Shown here piece by piece: positions 1 to 6,959 of a stretch of 7,903 nucleotides of DNA (position 1 is the first letter of the stretch; the number at the start of each line of letters is the position of its first letter). Origin of the DNA: Candidatus Nealsoniibacteriota bacterium (GTDB lineage Bacteria > Patescibacteriota > Minisyncoccia > Minisyncoccales > GWA2-38-27); NCBI GenBank assembly GCA_016867195.1, contig VGKE01000011.1, forward strand, positions 1 to 7,903, in the 5' to 3' direction. The position numbers and the translations under genes are program-made. The notes beneath the pieces are model-generated. The model was given only the letters and a program-made list of their open reading frames with translations, was not told where the DNA came from and made no database searches.

Positions 1-5
1 ATTTT

Positions 6-91
6 CGTCATTGCGAGGAGTGAAGCGACGAAGCAATCTCGTTATCTAATATGTTTATGTTGGGATTGCTTCGCTGCGGCTCGCAATGACG
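6..91. repeat. Imperfect inverted repeat, CGTCATTGCGAG family
   Basis: The outer arm cgtcattgcgag (6-17) is exactly complementary to ctcgcaatgacg (80-91), and the inner arm gaagcaatc (30-38) to gattgcttc (64-72). The segments between them (18-29 and 73-79) differ in length by 5 nt, so the stem is bulged, and a 25-nt AT-rich loop (39-63) closes it. From memory, very similar arms (ttgcgag...gaagcaatc) occur as dispersed palindromic repeats in many unrelated bacterial genomes. No coding capacity was seen. It lies directly upstream of the leader of the M16 peptidase gene, so it could form a hairpin at the end of an upstream transcript, although no T-run follows it. Its mobility and function are unknown. 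Confidence 0.85.
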
Positions 92-98
92 TAGTGAC

Positions 99-116
99 TA
101 TAAACAACGCTATTAT
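99..116 (+). promoter_or_regulatory. Candidate -10 elements for the M16 peptidase gene
   Basis: Two hexamers one base away from the TATAAT consensus lie in the short leader: TATAAA at 99-104 and TATTAT at 111-116, the second 17 nt before the ATG at 134. Neither has a recognisable TTGACA-like -35 at 16-18 bp, because that region is occupied by the right arm of the inverted repeat. In AT-rich DNA such hexamers are common by chance, so this is a weak call. Confidence 0.25.
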
Positions 117-133
117 TTCCTACAAATAAGATA

Positions 134-1399
134 ATGTTTAAAAAAACAACTTTGAAAAACGGATTGAGGATTATTACTGTTCCTCAAAAAAGCACCCGGG
201 CGGTGACGGTTTTGGTTTTGGTCGCCACTGGTTCAAAATATGAGAGAAAAGAAACAAGCGGCATTTCCCATTTTTTAGAGCATATGTTTTTTAAAGGAAC
301 CAAGAAAAAACCCGATACTACCGCCATTGCCGAAACGTTAGATAAGGTGGGAGGAATTTACAACGCCTTTACCGGCGAGGACTACACTGGTTATTTTGCT
401 AAAGTTGACGTTTCTCATTTTGACCTGGCTCTAGATTGGGTTTCTGATATTTTTTTAAATTCAAAACTCAACCAAAAAGAGATTGCCAAAGAAAAAGGAG
501 TTATTATTGAAGAAATTAATATGTATTACGACAATCCGATGTCTTACGTTCAAATTTTATGGAAAGAACTTTTGTACGGCGACCAGCCGGCTGGCTGGAA
601 CATTGCCGGAACCAAAGAGTCGGTGATGTCAACTTCCCGCCGGAAATTGTTAGATTATTTGCAAAACCAATATGTTGCCGCCAATACTGTTATTTGCGCC
701 TCAGGGGGAATTCGGGAACAGCAGGCGATGAACAAGATTAAAAAATATTTTTCTTCAATTAAAAAAAATCCTCCTTTTAAAAAACCAGGGGTTCTTGAAA
801 AACAAACAGGTCCGGAATGTCTTTTAAAAGGAAAAAAAACAGACCAGACCCATATTTGTTTTGGAGTAAGAGCTTATAATCTCTTCCATCCCTTAAGATA
901 CGTTCAGGAAATTTTAGGAGTAATTTTAGGAGGAATGATGAGTTCAAGATTATTCATTGAAGTCAGGGAGCGGCTGGGCCTGGCTTATTATATTTCCACC
1001 GATGTTTCAATTGATCCGGATGTCGGTTTTTTAGTTACCCAAGCCGGGGTTGATAACAAAAACGTTGAAAAAGCAATTTTAACTATTTTGAAAGAGTACA
1101 AAAAAATATCCCGGGAAAAAATTCCATCATCAGAACTCAAAAAGGCGAAGAATTATATCAAAGGCAAAATGACTCTGAACCTGGAATCATCCGATGCTTT
1201 AGCTTCTTTTTACGGGGTTCAAGAACTCTTAGAGGGGAAACTCTTAACTCCAGAAGAGATTTATGCTAAAATTGATAAGGTGAGCAGTAATGATATCTTG
1301 AGGGTTACCAAGGATATTTTTCAACCCCAGAAACTAAATTTGGCTCTGATAGGACCATTCAATAATAAAGAGAGATTTCAGCGACTATTAAAGTTTTAA
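134..1399 (+). CDS. M16 family zinc metallopeptidase (processing-peptidase/PqqL-like)
   Basis: A 421-residue protein with the inverted zinc motif HxxEH (HFLEH, residues 46-50) and the downstream glutamate pair E126/E127 in VIIEEINMYYDNP at the family spacing of about 75 residues. H46, H50 and one of these glutamates would bind zinc and E49 is the catalytic base. The C-terminal half carries the family's SSRLFIEVRERLGLAYYIS signature (about residues 277-295), the substrate-holding domain. Members of subfamily M16B cleave short or unfolded peptides, and this length is the usual one for the single-chain bacterial form. No signal peptide or membrane segment is obvious, so a cytoplasmic location is likely. 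The ATG at 134 is preceded only by an A/T-rich leader without a clear Shine-Dalgarno sequence; the N-terminus (FKKTTLKNGLRIITVP) matches the family's normal beginning. The specific substrate cannot be told from the sequence. Confidence 0.93.
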   Translation: MFKKTTLKNGLRIITVPQKSTRAVTVLVLVATGSKYERKETSGISHFLEHMFFKGTKKKPDTTAIAETLDKVGGIYNAFTGEDYTGYFAKVDVSHFDLALDWVSDIFLNSKLNQKEIAKEKGVIIEEINMYYDNPMSYVQILWKELLYGDQPAGWNIAGTKESVMSTSRRKLLDYLQNQYVAANTVICASGGIREQQAMNKIKKYFSSIKKNPPFKKPGVLEKQTGPECLLKGKKTDQTHICFGVRAYNLFHPLRYVQEILGVILGGMMSSRLFIEVRERLGLAYYISTDVSIDPDVGFLVTQAGVDNKNVEKAILTILKEYKKISREKIPSSELKKAKNYIKGKMTLNLESSDALASFYGVQELLEGKLLTPEEIYAKIDKVSSNDILRVTKDIFQPQKLNLALIGPFNNKERFQRLLKF

Positions 1400-1514
1400 A
1401 ATCCAAAATCCAAATGACAAATGTCAAATCAATTTCAAAGCCAAAATGTCAAAATTTTTGGATTTCGGATTTTAGTCATTGATTTGAAATTTGGATTTTG
1501 ACATTTGGATTTTA
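1397..1514. repeat. AT-rich intergenic inverted and tandem repeat (AATCCAAA/ATGTCAAA type)
   Basis: Nearly the whole spacer between the M16 and AI-2E genes is built from variants of aatccaaa and atgtcaaa. The ends are complementary: taaaatccaaa (1397-1407) pairs with tttggatttta (1504-1514), and tcaaatcaat (1424-1433) with attgatttga (1478-1487). Within the right arm, atttggatttt occurs twice (1489-1499 and 1503-1513). The left end overlaps the stop codon of the peptidase gene. Such spacer repeats are, from memory, frequent in Parcubacteria genomes. It may act as a transcriptional boundary through a long, loose hairpin, but there is no compact GC-rich stem typical of an intrinsic terminator. 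Confidence 0.75.
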
Positions 1515-1519
1515 TTTTT

Positions 1520-2554
1520 ATGGATACAGAAAAATTATTAGACATATCCTGGAAAACTATTTTGAAGATTTCCTTCACGATTGTCTGTTTTTATATTATT
1601 TTTTCAATAAGAGATATTATAATTTGGTTTGTTTTTGCTTTAATAATCTCGGTTTTGTTTAATCCGGCAATTGACTTTCTTCAAAAAAACAGGATACCTC
1701 GCGTTTTCGGGGCTATTTCAGTTTATTTAGGAATATTTGGATTATTCACTGTTTTAATTTACTTAATAATTCCTTTGTTTATTTCTGAAATCCATGGATT
1801 TCTAAAAATTTTCCCCCAATATTTTGAGATGGCCTCTCCTTTTTTAAAAGACCTTGGTTTTCACACCTTTGAAAATATTGAGAGTTTTTTAGAGGCCTTT
1901 AGCGGCTCTCTTGAGGTAATGGCGGGAAATATTTTCAATGTCCTTTTTATTATTTTTGGAGGCGTTTTTACAACCCTGTTTGTAATTTTCACCGCCCTTT
2001 TCCTTTCTTTAGAGGAGAGAGCCGTTGAAAAGGGGTTAATGATTTTATTTCCTAAGAAATACGAAACCCAGGTCTTGAATATCTGGTCAAGGTGCCAGAA
2101 GAAGGTTTCCAGCTGGTTTGGGGCCCGGCTAATTGCCTGCCTGTTCGTGGGACTTGCTTCCTATGTTGCTTTTTTGATTTTTAAAGTAGAATATTCCTTC
2201 ACATTAGCCCTGTTTAGCGGTATTTTGAATTTTATTCCTTATGTGGGTCCGCTTTTAACAGGAGTTATTCTTTTCTTGATTATTTTTCCCGGCGCGGCGC
2301 TCAAGGGAATTTTCGTCCTTATCGCTTTTACCTTAATTCAACAAATTGAAAATAGTATTTTGTCTCCTATTTTAATGAAAAAATTCGTTGGTTTGCCGCC
2401 GGCTTTGGTTTTAATCTCATTGGTAGTTGGAGCAAAGCTCTGGGGTTTATTAGGGGCGATTTTAGTTGTTCCTCTTTTTGGGATTCTTTTTGAATTCCTC
2501 AAAGAATTTCTCCAGAAACAAAAAGAGAAAGAATCATCTCTGCATGAGAGATAA
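1520..2554 (+). CDS. AI-2E family transporter (multi-pass membrane protein)
   Basis: A 344-residue, strongly hydrophobic protein with about eight membrane segments: two at the N-terminus (about 14-50), one at 66-92, one at 138-164 and a dense C-terminal block (about 203-327). A soluble stretch at 93-137 follows the third. Family hallmarks are NFIPYVGPLLTGV (237-249), QQIENSILSPILM (274-286) and GLLGAILVVPL (309-319). The family (PF01594) includes the E. coli autoinducer-2 exporter TqsA and Na+/H+ antiporters, so the transported substrate here is open and quorum sensing should not be assumed. The ATG at 1520 is preferred over an in-frame TTG at 1505, which lies inside the spacer repeat; there is no Shine-Dalgarno sequence at either. 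The charged tail (QKQKEKESSLHER) overlaps the next gene by 11 bp, pointing to translational coupling. Confidence 0.92.
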   Translation: MDTEKLLDISWKTILKISFTIVCFYIIFSIRDIIIWFVFALIISVLFNPAIDFLQKNRIPRVFGAISVYLGIFGLFTVLIYLIIPLFISEIHGFLKIFPQYFEMASPFLKDLGFHTFENIESFLEAFSGSLEVMAGNIFNVLFIIFGGVFTTLFVIFTALFLSLEERAVEKGLMILFPKKYETQVLNIWSRCQKKVSSWFGARLIACLFVGLASYVAFLIFKVEYSFTLALFSGILNFIPYVGPLLTGVILFLIIFPGAALKGIFVLIAFTLIQQIENSILSPILMKKFVGLPPALVLISLVVGAKLWGLLGAILVVPLFGILFEFLKEFLQKQKEKESSLHER

Positions 2555-3548
2555 ATTCGACGTTATTATTATCGGAGCCGGACCTGCTGGTTTAAAATGC
2601 GCCGAGCAGTTTAAAAACTCAAATATTTCTGTTTTGCTCATTGAAAAAAACAAGGTTATCGGTCCCAAGGTTTGCGCCGGCGGATTAACATCTTTAAGCG
2701 CTGTTTTTGACTTCCCCGACTTAAAGGCAAGAGCCTTTGAAAAATTGATATTTTATTTTGCAAGTAAAAAACACGAAATTGATTTGGTTTATCCCATTAG
2801 AACCATAGACAGATATGACCTCGGTCAATATTTACTGGATAAAATAAAAGATTGTAAAAATATCAGAATTTTAAAAAAGACGACCGTAATCCAGATTAAA
2901 GAAAATAGAATTACTACCAGTAGAGGAGATTTTTATTATAAATGCTTGGTCGGTGCGGATGGGTCTTCCTCTTTGGCGAGGAAATATTTAGGTTTAAAAT
3001 CAGAACTCTCAGTAGGTCTGTGTTATAAAGCTCCCAAAATAACCGATAATTTTGTGGTTTATGCAAGTCCTAAATTATTAGGTTCTGGATACATTTGGAT
3101 TTTTCCTCATAAGAACTATACTCATATCGGTGTGTATTTTCATCCAGAAGTCTTTAGCGCCAAAGAAGCAAAAGAAATTTTAGATGATTTTTTAAAGAAA
3201 AATAATTATAGTTATTTTGATAATAAATTGGAAGCCGCGCCGATAAATTTTTTTTATCAAGGATGCGTTTTTAAAAATATATTTTTAATCGGAGACGCCG
3301 CGGGCTTGGCTTCGGAGATAACGGGAGAGGGTATTTCTTACGCTTTGATAAGCGGGAAGGAAATAGGCAGAAAAATAATAAATCCGGATTATAAAATGCC
3401 AGCCCTTAAAGAAATTTTGAAAATTAAAAAAAGGCAAAGAATAGCGGCCGGATTTGTTCGTAAATCTTTTCTTTTTCAGAAAATTTTTCTTTACTTCTCC
3501 TTAAAATTAATAAGAATAAAGTGGTTTCAGAAGCATTTTGGGTTTTAG
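2544..3548 (+). CDS. FAD-dependent oxidoreductase, geranylgeranyl reductase family
   Basis: A 334-residue flavoprotein. The N-terminal Rossmann fold has GAGPAG (11-16) and E34 at the end of the second strand for the ADP ribose of FAD. CAGGL (44-48) corresponds to the cysteine-glycine motif of geranylgeranyl reductases. GADGSSS (137-143), GYIWIFP (182-188), GDAAG (250-254, the second FAD motif) and GEGI (261-264) complete the family pattern. Relatives hydrogenate isoprenoid chains in archaeal lipids or chlorophyll and quinone side chains; the substrate here is unknown and an isoprenoid is only inferred. The start at 2544 (ATG) is chosen because it lies just before the Rossmann strand; an upstream TTG at 2466 would add 26 residues that are merely the upstream gene read in another frame. 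It overlaps the AI-2E gene by 11 bp, so coupled translation is likely. No signal peptide is seen. Confidence 0.88.
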   Translation: MRDKFDVIIIGAGPAGLKCAEQFKNSNISVLLIEKNKVIGPKVCAGGLTSLSAVFDFPDLKARAFEKLIFYFASKKHEIDLVYPIRTIDRYDLGQYLLDKIKDCKNIRILKKTTVIQIKENRITTSRGDFYYKCLVGADGSSSLARKYLGLKSELSVGLCYKAPKITDNFVVYASPKLLGSGYIWIFPHKNYTHIGVYFHPEVFSAKEAKEILDDFLKKNNYSYFDNKLEAAPINFFYQGCVFKNIFLIGDAAGLASEITGEGISYALISGKEIGRKIINPDYKMPALKEILKIKKRQRIAAGFVRKSFLFQKIFLYFSLKLIRIKWFQKHFGF

Positions 3549-3559
3549 AGAGTAATTTT

Positions 3560-4642
3560 ATGAAGAAAAAAAATCTTAAAATTCCCTATCTTGTATCCGT
3601 GGTTTTTCCAACCGGCATTTGGGCTTTTTTGTGCGCCGCTTTCGGGGCTTTTCTTATTTTAGGCCGGGCTGATTTTGAAGCAACCGGAACCAGAACCGTT
3701 TTTATAGTCAGTTTTCCCTTATGCATGCTTTTTACCGTTTTACTTGCTTTTACAGAATACGGAATTTCGCGGTTTATAGGAATAAAAGAGAGAAAAGAAT
3801 ATCTGCGACTTTTAAATGATAATATTGTTGACGGACGACTCCTTCCGAATCTCCCGACAGAAACCGTTAAAAAAATATTTTACGCCATATTCAAGCAGCC
3901 GGGCAAGGGAATCAGAATAGGATACAAATACGGAATTTTAATAATTTCTTTGACTCTTTTTATAGAATGGTTCGCGAGCGGTTGGAAAACGACGAATCTT
4001 CCGATTATTTTTATAAGCGGAGTTATTTCTTATTCTTTGGTGGCGCTATTTGGGTCCTTTGTTGCCGAGAGGTCTGTTTATTCGATTATTAAAGAATGCA
4101 GAAAAATTTTAACAGAAAGAAAAGAAGAGTTTGAGGAACCAAAACTTATTACTTTAAGAAAAAAATTCAATTATTTTTTATTAGTTCCCTTATTGGTTAT
4201 TGTCGCAATTTTCAGTTTTATTCCATTTTTTGATTTGAATGTCGTGATATTTTCATTTCTTGGATTGATTATGATAGCGGTTATTAATTATAATTTATCC
4301 TCTTCTATTTACGGTTCTTTTTCGGAAATTGAAAATTTCGCGAAAAATCTTCCCAAAGGAGAAAAAGCTGTATTCTCTACTGGAAGCTTGACGAGCGAAA
4401 TAGCAAGTTTTTCAAAAAGTTTAAACGAAGCCGCGAATGAAATTTATATTTCCCGGAAAGAGATTGAACAGAGAACTAAAAAATTAGAGAATAGTTATCA
4501 AGAAATTAAAAAGAGAAAAGATGAATTAGAGAGATTTTACCAATTGACCATCGGCAGAGAATTGAAAATGGTTGAATTAAAGAAACAGATAGAGGATTTA
4601 AAAAGAGAGTCAAAAAAGATGAAAAGACAGATTAATAGTTAA
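3560..4642 (+). CDS. Six-TM protein with HAMP-like region and C-terminal coiled coil, no kinase domain
   Basis: A 360-residue protein of uncertain function. Hydrophobic segments lie at about 11-33, 46-66, 122-140, 147-168, 203-222 and 226-245. They are followed by a HAMP-like stretch (about 246-297) and a highly charged helix (about 295-358) that reads as a coiled coil. The segment ELERFYQLTIGRELKMVELKKQ (322-343) resembles, from memory, the linker helix found around PAS, HAMP and kinase modules in bacterial signalling proteins. This is the input half of a sensor, but the chain ends with no HisKA, HATPase, GGDEF or methyl-accepting domain, and the following gene is metG, so no output domain is split off behind it. 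It may be a scaffold or partner of a kinase elsewhere. The start at 3560 (ATG) has a weak gagag about 8 nt upstream; the GTG at 3521 lies inside the preceding gene. The gap to that gene is 11 bp. Confidence 0.75.
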   Translation: MKKKNLKIPYLVSVVFPTGIWAFLCAAFGAFLILGRADFEATGTRTVFIVSFPLCMLFTVLLAFTEYGISRFIGIKERKEYLRLLNDNIVDGRLLPNLPTETVKKIFYAIFKQPGKGIRIGYKYGILIISLTLFIEWFASGWKTTNLPIIFISGVISYSLVALFGSFVAERSVYSIIKECRKILTERKEEFEEPKLITLRKKFNYFLLVPLLVIVAIFSFIPFFDLNVVIFSFLGLIMIAVINYNLSSSIYGSFSEIENFAKNLPKGEKAVFSTGSLTSEIASFSKSLNEAANEIYISRKEIEQRTKKLENSYQEIKKRKDELERFYQLTIGRELKMVELKKQIEDLKRESKKMKRQINS

Positions 4643-4693
4643 GGCCGCGAAAACAAGAAATTAAAAATATGATAAAGTTAAACCATAAAAATT

Positions 4694-6127
4694 ATGAAAA
4701 AGTTTTATATCTCTACGGCCATAGATTACGTTAATTCATTTCCCCACGCAGGCCATGCCCTGGAAAAGATTCAAGCAGATGTTGTTGCCAGATATCATCG
4801 TTTTTTGGGTGAGAAAGTTTTCTTTTTAACTGGCACTGATGAGAACTCTCTCAAAAACGTTCAGTCAGCGGAAAGAGAAGGGATTCCGGTAAAAAAAATG
4901 GTTGATCAAAATGCTAAAAAATTTTATCAATTAAAAAATACTTTAAATCTGTCCTTTGATGATTTTATAAGAACTACAGAGGGGCGACATATTAAAGGGG
5001 CTCAGAAATTATGGAAGATGTGCAAAAAGGATATTTATAAGAAAAATTATAAAGGACTTTATTGCGTGGGTTGCGAAGAATTTTATAAAGAGAATGAATT
5101 AAAAAATGGCCTTTGTCCCGAACATAAAAAAAAATTGGAGATAGTAGAGGAAGAGAATTATTTTTTTAAACTTTCTCAATACCAAAATCAATTAAAAGAA
5201 ATTATAGAAAAAGATAAAGTTAAAATAATCCCAGAAAGCCGGAAAAATGAAATTTTAAACTTTATTGAGCAGGGATTGGAAGATATTTGTATTTCTCGTT
5301 CAATTCAAAGAGCCAAGGGTTGGGGGATTCCGGTTCTTGAAGATCCGAGTCAGATTCAATGGTGTTGGTTTGACGCTCTTTCAAATTATATTACTGCCTT
5401 AAATTACGACAAAGATGGTAAAAAGTTCCAGGAATTTTGGCAGGAGAATAAGAATAAATTGCATATCGTCGGTAAAGGAATTAATAGATTTCATAGCCTA
5501 TATTGGAGCGCAATGCTTCTTTCGGCTAAACTTTCTTTACCCAATACAATTTTTGTTCATGGTTATTTAACTTCTAACGGTCAGAAAATGTCAAAGTCCC
5601 TGGGCAATGTCATTGACCCCTTTAAATTGGTTGAAAAATACGGAACCGATGCCGTCCGCTATTTTCTTTTACGGGAAATTCCGCCAACAGAGGATGGAGA
5701 TTTTACTTATGAGAAATTTGAACAGAGATATAATAGCGATTTGGCATCGGGAATAGGGAATTTTGTTGCCAGAGTGAATACTATGGCTAATAAATTAAAA
5801 ATTAAAAAATTAAAAATTGATTTAAAATTTAAAATTAAAAATTTAAAATTAAAAAATAAGATTAGAGAAACAAAAAATAGTTATAGGAAAAATTTGGAGA
5901 ATTTTAAATTCAACGAAGCATTGAAAGTGATTTGGGAGTTGGTTGGTTTTTGTGATAAATACATAGAGCAAGAAAAACCTTGGGAAGGGAAAGAAAATTC
6001 TGAAAAAGTTTTATCTGACTTGTCTTTTGCAATAGACAATATCGCCGATTTACTGGAACCTTTTTTACCTCAAACTTCAAAAAACATCAAAAAAAGAAAA
6101 GTCCCTCTTTTCCCTCGCTTAAGATAA
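4694..6127 (+). CDS. metG: Methionyl-tRNA synthetase
   Basis: A 477-residue class I aminoacyl-tRNA synthetase that charges tRNA-Met in the cytoplasm. The ATP-binding HIGH signature is HAGH (18-21) and the second signature is KMSKS (298-302). Between them is a zinc knuckle with C124, C127, C141 and H144 (CVGC...CPEH), and the active-site region RAKGWGIPV...WFDALSNYI (206-233). The helical anticodon-binding domain follows from about 350. It has no C-terminal EMAP/tRNA-binding domain, so this is the short form, and the end (FLPQTSKNIKKRKVPLFPRLR) looks shorter than usual before the final LFPR motif. Residues 366-389 are an unusual Lys/Leu/Ile-rich insert encoded by low-complexity DNA. There is no Shine-Dalgarno sequence before the ATG. 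The gap to the upstream gene is 51 bp and to tatD only 5 bp, the common metG-tatD pairing. Confidence 0.97.
   Translation: MKKFYISTAIDYVNSFPHAGHALEKIQADVVARYHRFLGEKVFFLTGTDENSLKNVQSAEREGIPVKKMVDQNAKKFYQLKNTLNLSFDDFIRTTEGRHIKGAQKLWKMCKKDIYKKNYKGLYCVGCEEFYKENELKNGLCPEHKKKLEIVEEENYFFKLSQYQNQLKEIIEKDKVKIIPESRKNEILNFIEQGLEDICISRSIQRAKGWGIPVLEDPSQIQWCWFDALSNYITALNYDKDGKKFQEFWQENKNKLHIVGKGINRFHSLYWSAMLLSAKLSLPNTIFVHGYLTSNGQKMSKSLGNVIDPFKLVEKYGTDAVRYFLLREIPPTEDGDFTYEKFEQRYNSDLASGIGNFVARVNTMANKLKIKKLKIDLKFKIKNLKLKNKIRETKNSYRKNLENFKFNEALKVIWELVGFCDKYIEQEKPWEGKENSEKVLSDLSFAIDNIADLLEPFLPQTSKNIKKRKVPLFPRLR
5788..5859 (+). repeat. A/T low-complexity tract inside metG
   Basis: This 72-bp stretch contains no C and only one G (5819). 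It is made of overlapping attaaaaa, ttaaaatt and aattaaaaat words in both orientations. It stays in frame and encodes residues 366-389 of MetRS, an alternating Lys/Leu/Ile segment (KLKIKKLKID...KIKNLKLKNK) at the start of the anticodon-binding domain. The composition is unlike the rest of the gene and resembles the AT-rich spacer repeats of the same genome, so it is probably a repeat expansion or insertion tolerated in a surface loop or helix. Confidence 0.8.
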
Positions 6128-6132
6128 AATAT

Positions 6133-6897
6133 ATGCCAATAGACACCCATGCTCATATTAATTTTGAGGCGTTTAATCGGGACCATGACGAAGTAATCAA
6201 ACGTTCTTTGGCTGAAGATATTTGGATGGTTAATGTCGGCTCAAAATACAGCACAAGCAAAAAAGCGGTTGAGATCGCCGAACGTTACGGTAATGGGGTC
6301 TATGCAGCCGTTGGTCTTCATCCGATTCATGCCAGAGACGAGGAATTTAGCGCGGAAAATTATAAAGAGCTGGCAAAATCAAAAAAAGTGGTGGCAATTG
6401 GCGAAATCGGCCTTGATTATTTTAAGGACTACGGGAAATTCAAAGATATTCAAAAAAGGATATTTTTAAAACAATTAAATTTAGCAAAAGAATTAAATCT
6501 CCCGGTTATTATTCACTGCCGGATGGCCCACGAGGATCTCTTAGAGATCCTAAATTTTCAATTTTCAATTTTCAATTTTCAATTAAAGGGCGTGATTCAT
6601 TGTTTTACTGGAAATTGGCAACAGGCAAAAGAATATCTGGATATTGGTTTTTATTTAGGTTTTAATGGAATAATTTATAAATTGGATTTAAAAGAAGTAA
6701 TTAAAAAAACTCCTTTAGAGAGAATTTTGCTGGAAACAGATTGTCCGTATTTAACGCCTCCTCAAGAGGGGGATAAAAGAAACGAACCGGTTTTCGTAAA
6801 ATACGTTGCCCGGGAAATTGCTAAAATAAAAAATATCTCTTTTAAGGAAGTCGCCAAAACTACTACCCGCAACGCTCAAACCCTCTTTGAAATATAA
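6133..6897 (+). CDS. tatD: TatD family metal-dependent hydrolase (DNase-like)
   Basis: A 254-residue TIM-barrel hydrolase of the amidohydrolase superfamily. The metal ligands and catalytic residues are all present: H6 and H8 (THAHIN), E91 (GEIGLDYFKDYG), H128 (VIIHCR), H156 (GVIHCFTG) and D203 (LLETDCPYLTPP). GLHP (61-64) and RNEPVFV (216-222) are further family signatures. Characterised members are 3'-5' exonucleases acting on single-stranded DNA or RNA, with roles in DNA repair and degradation; the metal and substrate here are inferred. Despite the name, the family is not part of the Tat export system. Residues 141-151 (NFQFSIFNFQL) lie in the loop between the helix after H128 and the strand carrying H156, and are encoded by a 7-bp tandem repeat, an unusual insert. 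Its start lies 5 bp after metG, so the two are likely co-transcribed. Confidence 0.93.
   Translation: MPIDTHAHINFEAFNRDHDEVIKRSLAEDIWMVNVGSKYSTSKKAVEIAERYGNGVYAAVGLHPIHARDEEFSAENYKELAKSKKVVAIGEIGLDYFKDYGKFKDIQKRIFLKQLNLAKELNLPVIIHCRMAHEDLLEILNFQFSIFNFQLKGVIHCFTGNWQQAKEYLDIGFYLGFNGIIYKLDLKEVIKKTPLERILLETDCPYLTPPQEGDKRNEPVFVKYVAREIAKIKNISFKEVAKTTTRNAQTLFEI
6553..6584 (+). repeat. 7-bp tandem repeat (aattttc, 4.6 copies) inside tatD
   Basis: The unit aattttc is repeated perfectly four times (6553-6580) and followed by a partial aatt. Because 7 is not a multiple of 3, the codons cycle through all frames and the encoded peptide repeats every seven residues (NFQ at 141-143 and 148-150). Loss of one unit would put a TAA at 6584-6586 in frame; gain of one unit would lead to a TAA at 6663-6665. 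Either would remove the catalytic D203. Confidence 0.9.
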
Positions 6898-6909
6898 AAT
6901 AAAATTGTG

Positions 6910-6940
6910 CGGAAAAATGTACGAGGTCGGACCTCGTACA
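6910..6940 (+). repeat. REP palindrome copy 1 (left flank of the transposase)
   Basis: tgtacgaggtc (6918-6928) and gacctcgtaca (6930-6940) are perfect 11-bp arms around a single central G (6929). The stretch 6910-6940, including the cggaaaaa lead-in, is identical to 7705-7735 on the other side of the transposase. The A/T part of the stem is missing on the right, where aaaat replaces the expected attttt, and an extra half arm ctcgtaca follows at 6945-6952, possibly the remnant of another copy. It ends 19 nt before the transposase ATG, so its hairpin would lie in the leader of that mRNA. RAYT enzymes act on exactly such palindromes (known for the family); recognition here is inferred from context. 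Confidence 0.9.
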
Positions 6941-6959
6941 AAATCTCGTACAGTATTCT

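Noticed and set aside
1505..1519. TTG start giving the AI-2E protein five extra residues
   Set aside because: It lies inside the spacer repeat and has no ribosome binding site; the ATG at 1520 is simpler.
2466..2543. TTG-started N-terminal extension of the oxidoreductase
   Set aside because: The 26 extra residues are the end of the AI-2E gene read in another frame, and the Rossmann strand starts right after the ATG at 2544.
5474..5479. MetRS has GKGI (260-263) where many homologues have GKDI
   Set aside because: At first it looked like a lost conserved aspartate, but from memory the GKGI form occurs in related MetRS proteins; all other motifs are intact.
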